Virus record (IMG/VR): IMGVR_UViG_3300031395_000004
Span: 1 to 37,660 of that record
DNA from: a virus
Length of the DNA stretch: 37,660 nucleotides
Direction: 5' to 3' (one strand)
Shown here piece by piece: positions 1-7,311 of the stretch. The stretch's first letter is position 1. Every line of letters begins with the position of its first letter. The position numbers and the translations under genes were made by a program. A model generated the notes under the pieces. The model was not told the DNA's origin, searched no databases, and saw only the letters and a list, made by a program, of their open reading frames with translations.

Positions 1-175
1 GTATTATTTTATTGGTATCCATGATTGAATGGACTACCTTAAAGACTTTATAATACGATTTTAACCCTTCTATGTATATGAACTCACCCTCAATTGGCTT
101 CATATTAGACTTATACCTAAAGACTTCATTCCAATCTCTATCTAATAATATTATTTTAGTTTTAGTTTTAAACAT
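1..175 (-). CDS. Hypothetical protein, 3' end outside the window
   Basis: An open frame starts with ATG at 175 and runs off the left edge after 58 codons. The protein begins MFKTKTKIILLDRDWNEVFR and continues as short alternating hydrophobic and charged stretches that suggest a small beta-rich protein. I do not recognise it. It is divergent from the small plus-strand gene at 262, so the 176-261 gap probably carries promoters for both. It is a real frame by length and position, but the C-terminus cannot be seen. Confidence 0.55.
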   Translation of the reverse strand, partial: MFKTKTKIILLDRDWNEVFRYKSNMKPIEGEFIYIEGLKSYYKVFKVVHSIMDTNKII

Positions 176-261
176 GATTAAATTTACTATTTTTTATTTA
201 AAAAGCAATATTTTATTTATTATTTTACCTTATACCATATATTTATAGTAAAACAAAAGAT

Positions 262-384
262 ATGGGATGCGGATGCAAAAAGAAAAAAAGTGGTACAACT
301 ACCACAAAAGTAAAGACTAACAAAACTAATAATCGTGTTAAACCTGCTGTAACAGTTAGGACAATAAGAACAGAGAATCAATAG
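262..384 (+). CDS. Small basic protein starting MGCGCKKKK
   Basis: A 40-codon gene starting MGCGCKKKKSGTTTT. It has a Cys pair, a lysine run, a Thr-rich stretch and a basic C-terminal half. Very small proteins with an MGCGCKK start are, from memory, frequent in phages of Bacteroidetes, but no function is known to me. TATAGT at 244-249 lies 12 nt before the start and resembles the -10-like element seen elsewhere in the window. A strong hairpin followed by six T (413-440) lies just downstream on the same strand, supporting a short separate transcript. It is one of only four plus-strand genes in the window. Confidence 0.6.
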   Translation: MGCGCKKKKSGTTTTKVKTNKTNNRVKPAVTVRTIRTENQ

Positions 385-412
385 ATGTTAATCTAATTAC
401 TTAAAACAAGAA

Positions 413-440
413 AAGCCATAATTTAAATTATGGCTTTTTT
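413..440. terminator. Bidirectional intrinsic terminator
   Basis: A perfect inverted repeat, AAGCCATAATTT then AAATTATGGCTT (413-436), is followed by TTTTTT on the plus strand and by TTTTCTTG on the minus strand. It can end the small plus-strand gene at 262-384 and, from the other side, the tmRNA, whose 3' end is at 446. Confidence 0.8.
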
Positions 441-445
441 AGTTG

Positions 446-814
446 TGGAGGTGGTGGGATTCGAACCCACGTCCCAAAAACGAATCAAAATCCGTCTACA
501 TGTTTAGGTATGTTTAATGATTCATCCAAACAGGTTAAGGTTTCTAATCCCTTCCAAAAGTTTTGCACTTTAACGTTAAGTACTATCCGATTATTTTACT
601 GTTTAATATCAGGTTCTTGGTGGATTACCACCATTTGCTGTAATTAGGCTACAGCTACCTCTCCAGCAAAGCTCCTAGAAGCTGTTGCAAAGAAATTTTC
701 TTCTACGTTTAAAATGTCGCCATTTAAAAGTTTTGATAGAGTATTTAAGTGTTTCCAATCTAACACTACATGCTGTATCTCTCAGTCTATCTCTGGTCAA
801 ATCCAGTCACCCCC
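446..814 (-). ncRNA. ssrA: Transfer-messenger RNA (tmRNA)
   Basis: The 5' end GGGGGTG (814-808) pairs with CACCTCC (453-447) to form a 7-bp acceptor stem. The third pair is G-U, the G3-U70 identity element for alanyl-tRNA synthetase. The 5' segment GGGGGTGACTGGATTTGACC is typical of tmRNA. At the 3' end the T arm is complete: GTGGG, loop TTCGAAT, CCCAC (470-454), then the discriminator A at 446; CCA is not encoded. The internal reading frame ends at TAA (646-644), with the tag C-terminus SFAGEVAVA. That frame stays open for 25 codons back to a GGC GAC that resembles the resume site of Bacteroidetes tmRNAs. The RNA rescues stalled ribosomes and tags the nascent chain. It lies next to clpP and dnaJ. 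Length is 369 nt, within the normal range. Confidence 0.93.
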
Positions 815-835
815 ATTATGTTAAAGAACTTGTTT

Positions 836-863
836 ATTATAAGTATGTAGAAAAAAATGTAAA
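836..863 (-). promoter_or_regulatory. Promoter of the tmRNA gene
   Basis: On the minus strand TTTACA (863-858) and TATAAT (841-836) are separated by 16 nt, a near-consensus sigma-70-type pair. Transcription would begin about 15 nt before the mature 5' end at 814, leaving a short leader for RNase P. The TATAATAAA core matches elements upstream of several other genes here. Confidence 0.65.
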
Positions 864-880
864 TACTTTATTAACTTTGA

Positions 881-899
881 CCCTACTAATAACGTAGGG
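881..899 (-). terminator. Hairpin after clpP, weak terminator candidate
   Basis: CCCTAC and GTAGGG form a 6-bp stem with a 7-nt loop, 16 nt after the clpP stop. No T run follows on the minus strand, so termination here is uncertain; it may instead be an mRNA 3'-end stabiliser. Confidence 0.35.
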
Positions 900-914
900 C
901 CTTAGTTAAAATTA

Positions 915-1604
915 CTACTCTCCTATTATTTCATCCACTAATCCATACTCTTTAGCCTCTTCCGAGTCTAACCATAGGTCTCTGACTGCATCATTTTTAA
1001 CAATCTCTTCAGTTTTACCTGAATACTTACCTAATAATTTAAATAACCTATCATTAAGTCTTTGAGATAATTTATATGATATTTCAATATCTTGAATGTT
1101 ACCTTGATATCCAGATGATACTTGGTGTATCATAACAAAGCTATTTGGTAAAGCTAGTCTTTTACCCTTAGCCCCAGCGCCTAATAATACTGAACCCATT
1201 GAAGCGCATAAACCGTTGTTAATCGTCTTAATGTCAGGTTTAACAAGCTCTATTGTATCAATCATTGATAGGCCATTTAAGACGGACCCGCCTGGTGAGT
1301 CAATGTACATCGTGATATCTTCTGAGCTTACACTAGCTAAGTAAAGAATTTGTGCTTTAACCACATCACTCATATATTGATTTACTTCACCAGATACCCA
1401 TAAGATTCTTTCTCTCATCATCCTAGAGAATATATCCATTTGAGTTACCCTCATCTCTCTTTCTTCTAAGATGTATGGTGTCATTGAGTCCATTGGTAAT
1501 CCCTTTGCTGTAGCATAGCTTTTAAGGTATTCTTCGAACTGGCTAGATGATACGTTGAATTTATCTTTTGCGTACTTTTTAAAATCTTTCGATAGGTTCT
1601 CCAT
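915..1604 (-). CDS. clpP: ClpP-family serine protease
   Basis: This is the proteolytic subunit that, with a Clp ATPase such as ClpX, degrades unfolded or tagged proteins. The triad is visible: Ser135 in CASMGS, His160 in MIHQ, and Asp209 in the segment VRDLWLD, with H-to-D spacing as in E. coli ClpP. The Gly-rich IDSPGGSV loop is at residues 102-109. The first 50 residues (SSSQFEEYL...MTPYILEER) resemble the N-terminal segment of Bacteroidetes ClpP rather than the proteobacterial form, suggesting capture from a host of that phylum. It ends one base before the downstream gene at 1606 and lies 100 nt from the tmRNA. Some phages use ClpP-like enzymes as head-maturation proteases; the close match to cellular ClpP and the dnaJ/tmRNA neighbours make a proteostasis role more likely. 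No Clp ATPase is seen in the window, so host ClpX or ClpC would have to partner it. Confidence 0.93.
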   Translation of the reverse strand: MENLSKDFKKYAKDKFNVSSSQFEEYLKSYATAKGLPMDSMTPYILEEREMRVTQMDIFSRMMRERILWVSGEVNQYMSDVVKAQILYLASVSSEDITMYIDSPGGSVLNGLSMIDTIELVKPDIKTINNGLCASMGSVLLGAGAKGKRLALPNSFVMIHQVSSGYQGNIQDIEISYKLSQRLNDRLFKLLGKYSGKTEEIVKNDAVRDLWLDSEEAKEYGLVDEIIGE

Positions 1605-1605
1605 A

Positions 1606-2025
1606 TTATCCCTCTGCGTTTTTATCGTTCTTTGCTTTGTCGTATAAACTTTTTATAGACTCTTCCAGTACTTCAAAATTATCCCATCCACGCTTATCAA
1701 TGAATGATTTGTACACCTTATCACGAGGGCTAACAACTAACTTGTCATTCTCGTAATCATAATGTACCCCAGCTAATGCTTCTTCAATAGCTAAAGCTCT
1801 ATGCATAGGGTCTAGGCCGTCAAAGATAACTTCATTAACAATTACTTTCATATCGTAACCATAAGCGAACTTGTTAGCATCAGTTTCTTTTTTGACTGAG
1901 AATAAAGTCTTTTGCTCATCATTAACAATCACTTTGGTATTAATTTGACTATCCAAGTTGTTGCTTATAATGAAATTCATAATCTCATCGTGCGTTTCAT
2001 TTGATGGTTCTGTCCATTTTGCCAT
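1606..2025 (-). CDS. Hypothetical protein upstream of clpP
   Basis: A 139-residue soluble, acidic protein. The middle segment MHRALAIEEALAGVHYDYEN followed by KLVVSPRD resembles proteins I have seen annotated as unknown in large phages, but I cannot name a family and see no zinc-binding HExxH. It precedes clpP by one base and follows dnaJ in the same direction, so the three genes are likely co-transcribed. A TATAAATA, the T4 late-promoter consensus, lies at 2047-2054 on the minus strand, 21 nt before the start, and may drive this gene and clpP. Confidence 0.7.
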   Translation of the reverse strand: MAKWTEPSNETHDEIMNFIISNNLDSQINTKVIVNDEQKTLFSVKKETDANKFAYGYDMKVIVNEVIFDGLDPMHRALAIEEALAGVHYDYENDKLVVSPRDKVYKSFIDKRGWDNFEVLEESIKSLYDKAKNDKNAEG

Positions 2026-2089
2026 AGTATCTTCTTTTTATTAATTTATTTATAGAACAAATAAACGAGTTATTTAAGTTATAAACAAG

Positions 2090-3130
2090 CTATTGTTCAG
2101 GTTTTTTTAATTCTTCTAATAATTCTCTTTCTTTCTCTGATACTTCAGTAGGCATATACAATTCTACGTTTAAGTATTGGTCACCTCTGATGTTACTATT
2201 CTTATTCTTTAACCCTTTACCTTTAACTTTTAAAGTTTTGTTTATATCAGTGCTTTCACTTATAGTAACATTTATTTCATTACCCTCAATTGTTTTAAAA
2301 CTTCTTTTACCACCTAGAACTAGGGTTGAGTAATCTACTTTGATTGTTGACAATAAATCATAGTGATTTACTATTTTGAAGTTATCCTCTTTTACTCTAA
2401 TAAGTAAGACTAAATCACCATGTTTATCTGCACCATCTTCTTTATAATAAGAGCCCATACCCCACATGATTAACTTCTCATTTTCAAAAGTACTATGAGG
2501 TATATTAATGTCTGCTTTTTCTGACTTTACTACTGTACCATCACCTCCACATGCGTTACATGGATTTTTAATAACAAAACCTTTACCACCGCAATCGCTA
2601 CAATCAAATGTTTGTTGAAACATACCGAATTGGGTACTTTTAACTGTTGTTTTAACACCTTTACCATCGCAGTTTGTACATTTACTAACATCTTCACCAC
2701 CTTCACCATCACAAGATTTACATTTATCATATCTATCATATCTAAATGATTTTTTGGTTCCATTGAAAACCTCTTCAACCGTTAGTGTAATACGTTTGAA
2801 GATGCTGTATTGTTCCATATTATTTTGCCTCTGTTGCTGACGTCTAACTTGGCTAAAGAACTCTTCAAAATCTTGAAAACCTCTGCTTTTAGGTTGACCA
2901 CCAGCGAAGGAAGAATAACCACCAGAGTCGTATTGTCTTTTTTTGTCAGGGTCAGCTAATATTTCATAGGCCTCAGCAACATCCTTAAATTTTACTTCAG
3001 CTTCTTTATCATCAGGGTTTTTATCTGGGTGATATTTCATTGCTAATTTCCTGTAAGCCTTTTTTATCTTACTGGCATCAGCATTTTTATCAACACCTAA
3101 AATTTTATACAAATCTTTTTCCATATGCAA
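2090..3130 (-). CDS. dnaJ: DnaJ-type co-chaperone
   Basis: This is an Hsp40 that delivers substrates to Hsp70 (DnaK) and stimulates its ATPase. Residues 4-70 are a J domain with the essential HPD at 34-36. A short Gly/Phe-poor linker follows. Residues 137-198 hold four CxxCxGxG zinc repeats ([32 protein letters not shown]), and the rest is the beta-rich substrate-binding domain. At 346 residues it is slightly shorter than cellular DnaJ, because the G/F region is reduced and the dimerisation tail is short. The start could be Met1 or Met3 (MHMEKD); Met3 aligns with most DnaJ proteins. No dnaK is visible, so it probably recruits host DnaK, for example for replication or folding of virion proteins. 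Confidence 0.95.
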   Translation of the reverse strand: MHMEKDLYKILGVDKNADASKIKKAYRKLAMKYHPDKNPDDKEAEVKFKDVAEAYEILADPDKKRQYDSGGYSSFAGGQPKSRGFQDFEEFFSQVRRQQQRQNNMEQYSIFKRITLTVEEVFNGTKKSFRYDRYDKCKSCDGEGGEDVSKCTNCDGKGVKTTVKSTQFGMFQQTFDCSDCGGKGFVIKNPCNACGGDGTVVKSEKADINIPHSTFENEKLIMWGMGSYYKEDGADKHGDLVLLIRVKEDNFKIVNHYDLLSTIKVDYSTLVLGGKRSFKTIEGNEINVTISESTDINKTLKVKGKGLKNKNSNIRGDQYLNVELYMPTEVSEKERELLEELKKPEQ

Positions 3131-3226
3131 TACTACTATTTATTATAAACATTTAATGCAAACATACAACATTTTTTTGTTTATCACAAATGTTTATTAT
3201 TTCAAAAATTTAATTATATTTAACTG

Positions 3227-3886
3227 ATGAATTATCGAATAATATTAACTAAAAACGGGAAGTATAAAAAGACCCTTCACAAATGTAAGAAGGAAACAAC
3301 TTCATACGCAAATTTCAATAAAATTAAAATCGAAAACAACGTGTATTTTGAGAAGAAGTACATCAACTGTAATTCAATTATACCCGTGGAGTATAAGATA
3401 TATGTAGTTAAAGATTATGAAGAGACTGATGAACCTAGACTTGTTAGGAATAAAGTCGGTAAATTGGTTTATGAGAATCCGTTATTTGGTATTTGGACCG
3501 TTTTACATGACTCTTTGTATAAAGTTGAAGAGACTTTCTGGGTTTACGGTTATGATAAAAGAAATGATAGGAAAACCATAAAAGACATTATAGGTCTTCT
3601 AGTTAAAGGAATGAATAACCCTAAAAAGGTTAAACAGGTTGTTGTCGTTAATAACAAGTTGTTAATTCATGTTGAAGACCAATTCGATATGGTCATTTGT
3701 AAATGTAAATCTGATGCTCAAAGGTTACACCATGCTCTATCTGACGCTGCAAGTAGTAATAAGATTAAAAACTTACTATTTATGGGTACCGCAAATAAAA
3801 AGATGTGTGGTGATTACTATCAAATAATACATAAACACACTGGATGGGATTATACTAAAATTTGGAGAACAACAACTAGACCGTAA
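3227..3886 (+). CDS. Hypothetical plus-strand protein, 219 aa
   Basis: I do not recognise this protein. It is basic overall, with an N-terminal half rich in Lys and Tyr, a central segment LFGIWTVLHDSLYKVEETFW, and a C-terminal half with Cys and His residues (VICKCKSDAQRLHHALSD) that could bind metal or nucleic acid. It starts from the divergent region shared with dnaJ (3131-3226) and converges on the GIY-YIG gene, overlapping its 3' end by 11 nt. Its size, codon use and lack of an opposite-strand gene make it a genuine gene. Confidence 0.7.
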   Translation: MNYRIILTKNGKYKKTLHKCKKETTSYANFNKIKIENNVYFEKKYINCNSIIPVEYKIYVVKDYEETDEPRLVRNKVGKLVYENPLFGIWTVLHDSLYKVEETFWVYGYDKRNDRKTIKDIIGLLVKGMNNPKKVKQVVVVNNKLLIHVEDQFDMVICKCKSDAQRLHHALSDAASSNKIKNLLFMGTANKKMCGDYYQIIHKHTGWDYTKIWRTTTRP

Positions 3887-4139
3887 ACTCTTTAATTAAC
3901 TCTAATTTATTACCCCTAGTTAATTTCTTAATTCTGTACTCTTCTTTGGCCGCCTCAGACTTATTATTACACTCTTTAAACCACTTTAGAGCCACAGGGA
4001 GCTTATTTCTAGTATACTTGGCACCTTTACCTGAATTATGCTTTAAAACACGCTTAGAAACGTTATTAGAGATTCCAGTGTATAATGTCTTATCCGAACA
4101 TTCAATAATATAAACGTACCAAGGTTCTTCTTTACTCAT
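3876..4139 (-). CDS. GIY-YIG nuclease-like protein, YhbQ/UPF0213 type
   Basis: An 87-residue single-domain protein. VYIIECSDKTLYTGISNN carries the GIY-YIG core (YVYII then LYTGI) with the following KRVLKHNSGKGAKYT, which matches the small YhbQ-like family. It lacks the DNA-binding extension of intron-encoded GIY-YIG homing enzymes. Family members are putative DNA nucleases of poorly defined role. The start lies next to the stop of the deoxyribosyltransferase-like gene (4140), so the two are probably co-translated. Whether this is a stand-alone mobile endonuclease or a repair enzyme cannot be told from sequence. Confidence 0.85.
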   Translation of the reverse strand: MSKEEPWYVYIIECSDKTLYTGISNNVSKRVLKHNSGKGAKYTRNKLPVALKWFKECNNKSEAAKEEYRIKKLTRGNKLELIKEFTV

Positions 4140-4637
4140 TTACTTTAGAATGAAATCGATTAATCCATCAACATCATCAACCATAGGTATATTGTATTTG
4201 TTACATACAATATCTACATTTCCTTTTCTATAGAATCCTTCTGGGCAACAAACACACATTTTATTTGAGTTGGTATGTAAACCGAGTTCCATTAAAGTTA
4301 TAGCTGATTTTGTATCTGGGTCAATATAAACCACTATTTTATCAGCAGCTTCTAGACCATCTAACTCCCACTCTACTTGACCTCTAAAGTTATCATTGTC
4401 AATAGATTGTTCCCATGATGAGTCCCAATCTTTTCTCCTTGGGTTGAAGATTGTTATCACTTGGTCGTCTTTCATTCTTTTTTCTACTTCTTCTTCAATT
4501 TTGACTTGCCACTCAGATGCTTTACCCATTTCGATTGAACCTGTTAAGAATACTGTTGTTCCGTTGTGACTTAATTCTTTAGGTGGGTGTATTACGGTAA
4601 AATTATTTAATTTCAAATCTTTTTTCTTATATTTCAT
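4140..4637 (-). CDS. Nucleoside 2-deoxyribosyltransferase-like protein
   Basis: A 165-residue protein matching the nucleoside 2-deoxyribosyltransferase-like fold: VFLTGSIEMGKASEWQ near the N-terminus (nucleotide-binding loop), NPRRKDWDSSWEQ, then QVEWELDGLEAADKIVVYI and the ELGL segment with the catalytic-type Glu, ending CCPEGFYRKGNVDIVC. The family transfers deoxyribose between bases or hydrolyses nucleotides. In a phage it would act in nucleotide salvage or in removing modified or unwanted nucleotides. It is packed tightly between two same-strand genes. Confidence 0.8.
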   Translation of the reverse strand: MKYKKKDLKLNNFTVIHPPKELSHNGTTVFLTGSIEMGKASEWQVKIEEEVEKRMKDDQVITIFNPRRKDWDSSWEQSIDNDNFRGQVEWELDGLEAADKIVVYIDPDTKSAITLMELGLHTNSNKMCVCCPEGFYRKGNVDIVCNKYNIPMVDDVDGLIDFILK

Positions 4638-4639
4638 GA

Positions 4640-5137
4640 TTAATCTTTATGTGGCCTTACAGCGATGCTTTCGTAATCATCGTTATTCTGACCAACATCA
4701 AAATTATTAGAAATATCTTTTATCAAGTTATCTATTTTTTCTTTTTGGTCCTCACTAGCTATTATAGGGTTAATACATTCAATTCTCTCGTTACCGTCTG
4801 TTGGTAAGAAAAAGGCCATCATGTTAGCTTCTCTTTCTACTATTTTATCATTGATTGCAGTTGATAGTTGTCTCATTACTTCTGCATCGCTCATCGTAAA
4901 CCTATCTATGTAACACACTAACACTAGTGGATGTTCTTTTGTTATTTCACTCATACCTCTATATTCATATTGTTTTCTACTTATTGGTTCGTCATAAATT
5001 TCACTAAATTTATCCACAACTTTATGATATTCCTCGACTTTTGCTATTTCACATTTAACCGATATATCATCTTCAGTTTTTAAATAAACTAAAACTTCAT
5101 TATCACCACCTACCAATTCTTTAATTAATATTTTCAT
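4640..5137 (-). CDS. Hypothetical protein, 165 aa
   Basis: I do not recognise the family. The protein is acidic, with an alternating hydrophobic N-terminal half (MKILIKELVGGDNEVLVYLK), a helical middle (SDAEVMRQLSTAINDKIV), and a stretch MMAFFLPTDGNERIECINP that recalls length-conserved phage proteins of unknown role. It has no signal peptide or membrane segment. It is two nucleotides upstream of the deoxyribosyltransferase-like gene and is likely its operon partner. Confidence 0.65.
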   Translation of the reverse strand: MKILIKELVGGDNEVLVYLKTEDDISVKCEIAKVEEYHKVVDKFSEIYDEPISRKQYEYRGMSEITKEHPLVLVCYIDRFTMSDAEVMRQLSTAINDKIVEREANMMAFFLPTDGNERIECINPIIASEDQKEKIDNLIKDISNNFDVGQNNDDYESIAVRPHKD

Positions 5138-5183
5138 GTTATAAATTTTATACTACAAATATACAATAAATAAAATATTTGTA

Positions 5184-5212
5184 AATAAAAAAACCGCAAT
5201 GTTGCGGTTTTT
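5184..5212 (-). terminator. Intrinsic terminator
   Basis: AAACCGCAA and TTGCGGTTT form a perfect 9-bp stem with a 2-nt loop (5191-5210). On the minus strand it is followed by a run of T. It ends the transcript of the 5221-5451 gene and separates it from the 5137 gene. Confidence 0.8.
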
Positions 5213-5220
5213 ATTTGATT

Positions 5221-5451
5221 TTAGTTTACCTTAGCAATACCTAGTTTAGGTGCATTAAGTGTAGAACTACCATCTACGGCCCAAGCAAAACCAGTCTCTT
5301 TTACAAGAGCTTCGTACTTAGTTCTGAACTCTTCCAACCTCTTACTTTCTCTTCTTTGAGATTCGATGAACTCTCTTTCTTGTTCACTTAAAACATCTAA
5401 TTCTTTAGACTTCACTTGTTTTGTTTTTACTTCGTCTTTTTTTGTTTCCAT
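5221..5451 (-). CDS. Small charged helical protein
   Basis: A 76-residue protein. The first 50 residues are almost entirely Lys/Glu/Arg-rich helix (EQEREFIESQRRESKRLEEF), followed by a compact tail containing GFAWAVDGSSTLNAPKLGIA. I do not recognise a family. It is the last gene of the small-gene cluster and is followed at once by a strong terminator. Oligo-A tracts precede the start in place of a Shine-Dalgarno sequence. Confidence 0.65.
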   Translation of the reverse strand: METKKDEVKTKQVKSKELDVLSEQEREFIESQRRESKRLEEFRTKYEALVKETGFAWAVDGSSTLNAPKLGIAKVN

Positions 5452-5478
5452 TTTTTTTTAATTTTATTATTATTGTTA

Positions 5479-5712
5479 TTATTCACTTATCACGAATTTA
5501 ATTAGAATATCAGCAATCTCTACTTCAAATTCTTCTGTATATTCGTAGTCAGCAGCATCTCTATTTCCGTTTATTTTATAAAAGAAATGCTCACTTAAAG
5601 TTCGGTGTAATTTTGGTTCCAATGAATAAACCATTGTCAAACCCTTTTTATATATTTTATCGTTATTATATATTTCACTTAACGTCTCCATTAGATTGTC
5701 ATAGTTTATCAT
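5479..5712 (-). CDS. Hypothetical protein, 77 aa
   Basis: A small acidic protein with a segment LHRTLSEHFFYKINGNRDAA and an acidic C-terminus. No family is recognised. Its start overlaps the stop of the preceding gene by four bases (ATGA-type overlap), which implies translational coupling. Confidence 0.65.
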   Translation of the reverse strand: MINYDNLMETLSEIYNNDKIYKKGLTMVYSLEPKLHRTLSEHFFYKINGNRDAADYEYTEEFEVEIADILIKFVISE

Positions 5713-5903
5713 TTGAAAATGTTTTTAAAAAATCTAATAAAGGTATTATCTTTTTTAGGTTTACCAACTTCTAAACTACTTTTTATTTCATCACCTAATC
5801 CATTCTTCATCTCTTCAATAAACCTATTCTTAACTATTTCAGTGACTTTTTTATCTTTCTGAATATGTTTTATTTCCTTGTCAATTTCTGAATTTTTATC
5901 CAT
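5709..5903 (-). CDS. Small charged protein with amphipathic C-terminus
   Basis: Sixty-four residues, very rich in Lys and Glu, ending in NTFIRFFKNIFK, which could be an amphipathic membrane-associating helix. No family is recognised. It overlaps the genes on both sides by a few bases, so it belongs to a tightly packed operon with the membrane protein at 5896-6204. Confidence 0.6.
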   Translation of the reverse strand: MDKNSEIDKEIKHIQKDKKVTEIVKNRFIEEMKNGLGDEIKSSLEVGKPKKDNTFIRFFKNIFK

Positions 5904-6204
5904 CTCTTTCTAATCTTTCTTGTACGCTATGCATTAACCAAACACCACCAGATGCTAAACAACCGTCTAAAAACCAAGCAAAATATATAGGCACCTCTTC
6001 AAAGTTACTATGGGTTACTGAGAACACTGTTATTGATAGGAATATACCTATCCAGAAAGGTAAACATATCATGCAATTGAATAACACACCAAAAAAGTTT
6101 GGTGACACCCTTTCCCAGAAACTTCTCCATCTAGAAAATATGGTTGAGAATATCATTATATTCGCAATTCCATAAACTATTAAGAAAAACACTATCACTT
6201 CCAT
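5896..6204 (-). CDS. Integral membrane protein, three predicted helices
   Basis: A 102-residue protein with hydrophobic segments at about residues 2-22, 37-60 and 75-92. The central segment FNCMICLPFWIGIFLSITVF has a CxxC just before an FW motif, an arrangement I associate with small membrane proteins of unknown role in large phages. A host-membrane function such as superinfection control is only a guess. Confidence 0.7.
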   Translation of the reverse strand: MEVIVFFLIVYGIANIMIFSTIFSRWRSFWERVSPNFFGVLFNCMICLPFWIGIFLSITVFSVTHSNFEEVPIYFAWFLDGCLASGGVWLMHSVQERLERDG

Positions 6205-6205
6205 A

Positions 6206-6892
6206 TTAATATTCTATACAAACTGGGCAAACATCATTTGGGTCGTTCGGGTCGCACTTACACACAACCTGAGGCTCTTCAAAATCTTCTACCATTATTT
6301 TATCACCCTTTTTAGGTGGTAAGTCAAATGTTTCATTACCGACTTTAGCAGTTTGATTAAACCTCCTAACGTCCTCGTCTGACTTATCGTCTTGTTTCGT
6401 TTTACTGGGATTTACCTCTTCGATACCACTACTCTCGTTAATTTCACTGGTTATTTCTTTTTCCTTCTTATCCTCCCCTTCCTTATTTGACATGATTGGT
6501 ATGTTGTAATCCTCATCGTCTGAAGTATCATTTAACGTATCAGAAAAATTGAACTTTAGTGTTTTACAAGTTTCTAAAGAATAATTACCAAATATTTCTT
6601 TAAGCTCTCTTATTTTGACTTGTAATAGTTCGATTTTCATTTCTCTTTCTACATTCACTTTAATGACGTAACCTACATAATCTAACATTTCATCAACACC
6701 TATGTCTTCATTATTAGGGTATAACATATAATAGTTAGGTTTACTAGCCATTGTCTCATAACCAATATCATTTGAAGGTGGTAACTCCCACCCTTCCTTA
6801 AAATTGGTATCAACTACGCTAAGAGTGTCCTTAAATCTGATACCTAGTACATAAGGTGTAAGCTCTTTTATTCTTTTGTTTATATTTGACAT
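6206..6892 (-). CDS. Hypothetical protein with C-terminal Cys cluster
   Basis: A 228-residue acidic protein. The N-terminal 120 residues look folded. A Ser/Glu/Lys-rich low-complexity linker follows at about 125-175, and the last 30 residues hold four Cys (CKCDPNDPNDVCPVC) that could form a zinc knuckle. I do not recognise the family. It is one nucleotide away from genes on both sides and is in the same operon as the small membrane proteins. Confidence 0.65.
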   Translation of the reverse strand: MSNINKRIKELTPYVLGIRFKDTLSVVDTNFKEGWELPPSNDIGYETMASKPNYYMLYPNNEDIGVDEMLDYVGYVIKVNVEREMKIELLQVKIRELKEIFGNYSLETCKTLKFNFSDTLNDTSDDEDYNIPIMSNKEGEDKKEKEITSEINESSGIEEVNPSKTKQDDKSDEDVRRFNQTAKVGNETFDLPPKKGDKIMVEDFEEPQVVCKCDPNDPNDVCPVCIEY

Positions 6893-6893
6893 A

Positions 6894-7088
6894 TTATATG
6901 CTTATTCCGTTTAAAATGCAAGTTATTATATAAGATATTGACAATCCTAATAAAAACATTTCTTTGTTATTGATTTTATATCTAGTGTTAGTTTTTAAGT
7001 ATGGTACCGCAAAGAAAATGTGTTTAAGTACATTTAAGATAGATAACACTAACACTACAACCAAAATTTTATTTACTAACTCTTCCAT
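6894..7088 (-). CDS. Small membrane protein, two predicted helices
   Basis: Sixty-four residues with hydrophobic segments at about 7-27 (ILVVVLVLSILNVL) and 45-62 (MFLLGLSISYIITCI), separated by a basic loop. No family is recognised. It is co-oriented and tightly spaced with the H1-like gene upstream and the Cys-cluster protein downstream. Confidence 0.6.
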   Translation of the reverse strand: MEELVNKILVVVLVLSILNVLKHIFFAVPYLKTNTRYKINNKEMFLLGLSISYIITCILNGISI

Positions 7089-7093
7089 ATAAT

Positions 7094-7273
7094 CTACTCG
7101 TTTTCATTTCTTTTTCTAGAAATATCCATTCTCATGTTTTGAGCTTCTGATTTTATTTCTTGGAGTATTTTTCTAGCCCTAACCGAGGCCGTTCTATTTT
7201 GTTTATTGTAAAACTTTTCAGCATCAACCTCTAGTTCCTCAATTAATCTCTTTAAATTATCTAAATTATTCAT
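7094..7273 (-). CDS. Histone H1-like (Hc1-type) small DNA-binding protein
   Basis: A 59-residue gene, start ATG at 7273 and stop TAG at 7094. It begins MNNLDNLKRLIEELEVDAEK and contains QNRTASVRARKILQEI. This matches, by pattern, the short histone H1-like proteins of Bacteroidetes (KxNKxAGxRxRKxxxEI), which bind DNA and are thought to organise the nucleoid. In a phage it could coat or compact viral DNA or interfere with host nucleoid proteins. The start codon lies inside a 19-bp tandem duplication (7268-7311) that also supplies the end of the upstream gene. Assignment is by motif only. Confidence 0.65.
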   Translation of the reverse strand: MNNLDNLKRLIEELEVDAEKFYNKQNRTASVRARKILQEIKSEAQNMRMDISRKRNENE

Positions 7274-7311
7274 TTTCTGTTTTTTTATTCATTTTCTGTT
7301 TTTTTATTCAT
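7268..7311. repeat. Tandem 19-bp duplication at a gene junction
   Basis: The unit attcattttctgttttttt occurs at 7268-7286 and 7287-7305, with six bases of a third copy. Read on the minus strand it encodes the last residues of the 7285-7521 gene, its stop, and then the start codon of the H1-like gene. Confidence 0.9.

Noticed and set aside
446-470. tRNA-like T arm and acceptor 3' end that could suggest a tRNA gene
   Set aside because: The matching 5' acceptor strand is 340 nt away at 808-814, so it is the 3' end of tmRNA, not a tRNA.
685-897. Plus-strand reading frame of 70 codons
   Set aside because: It is antisense to the tmRNA body and promoter, has a Leu/Ser-rich translation and no protein-like features.
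2530-2778. 82-codon frame overlapping dnaJ on the same strand
   Set aside because: It is an alternative frame of the CxxCxGxG zinc repeats of DnaJ, which has far stronger support.
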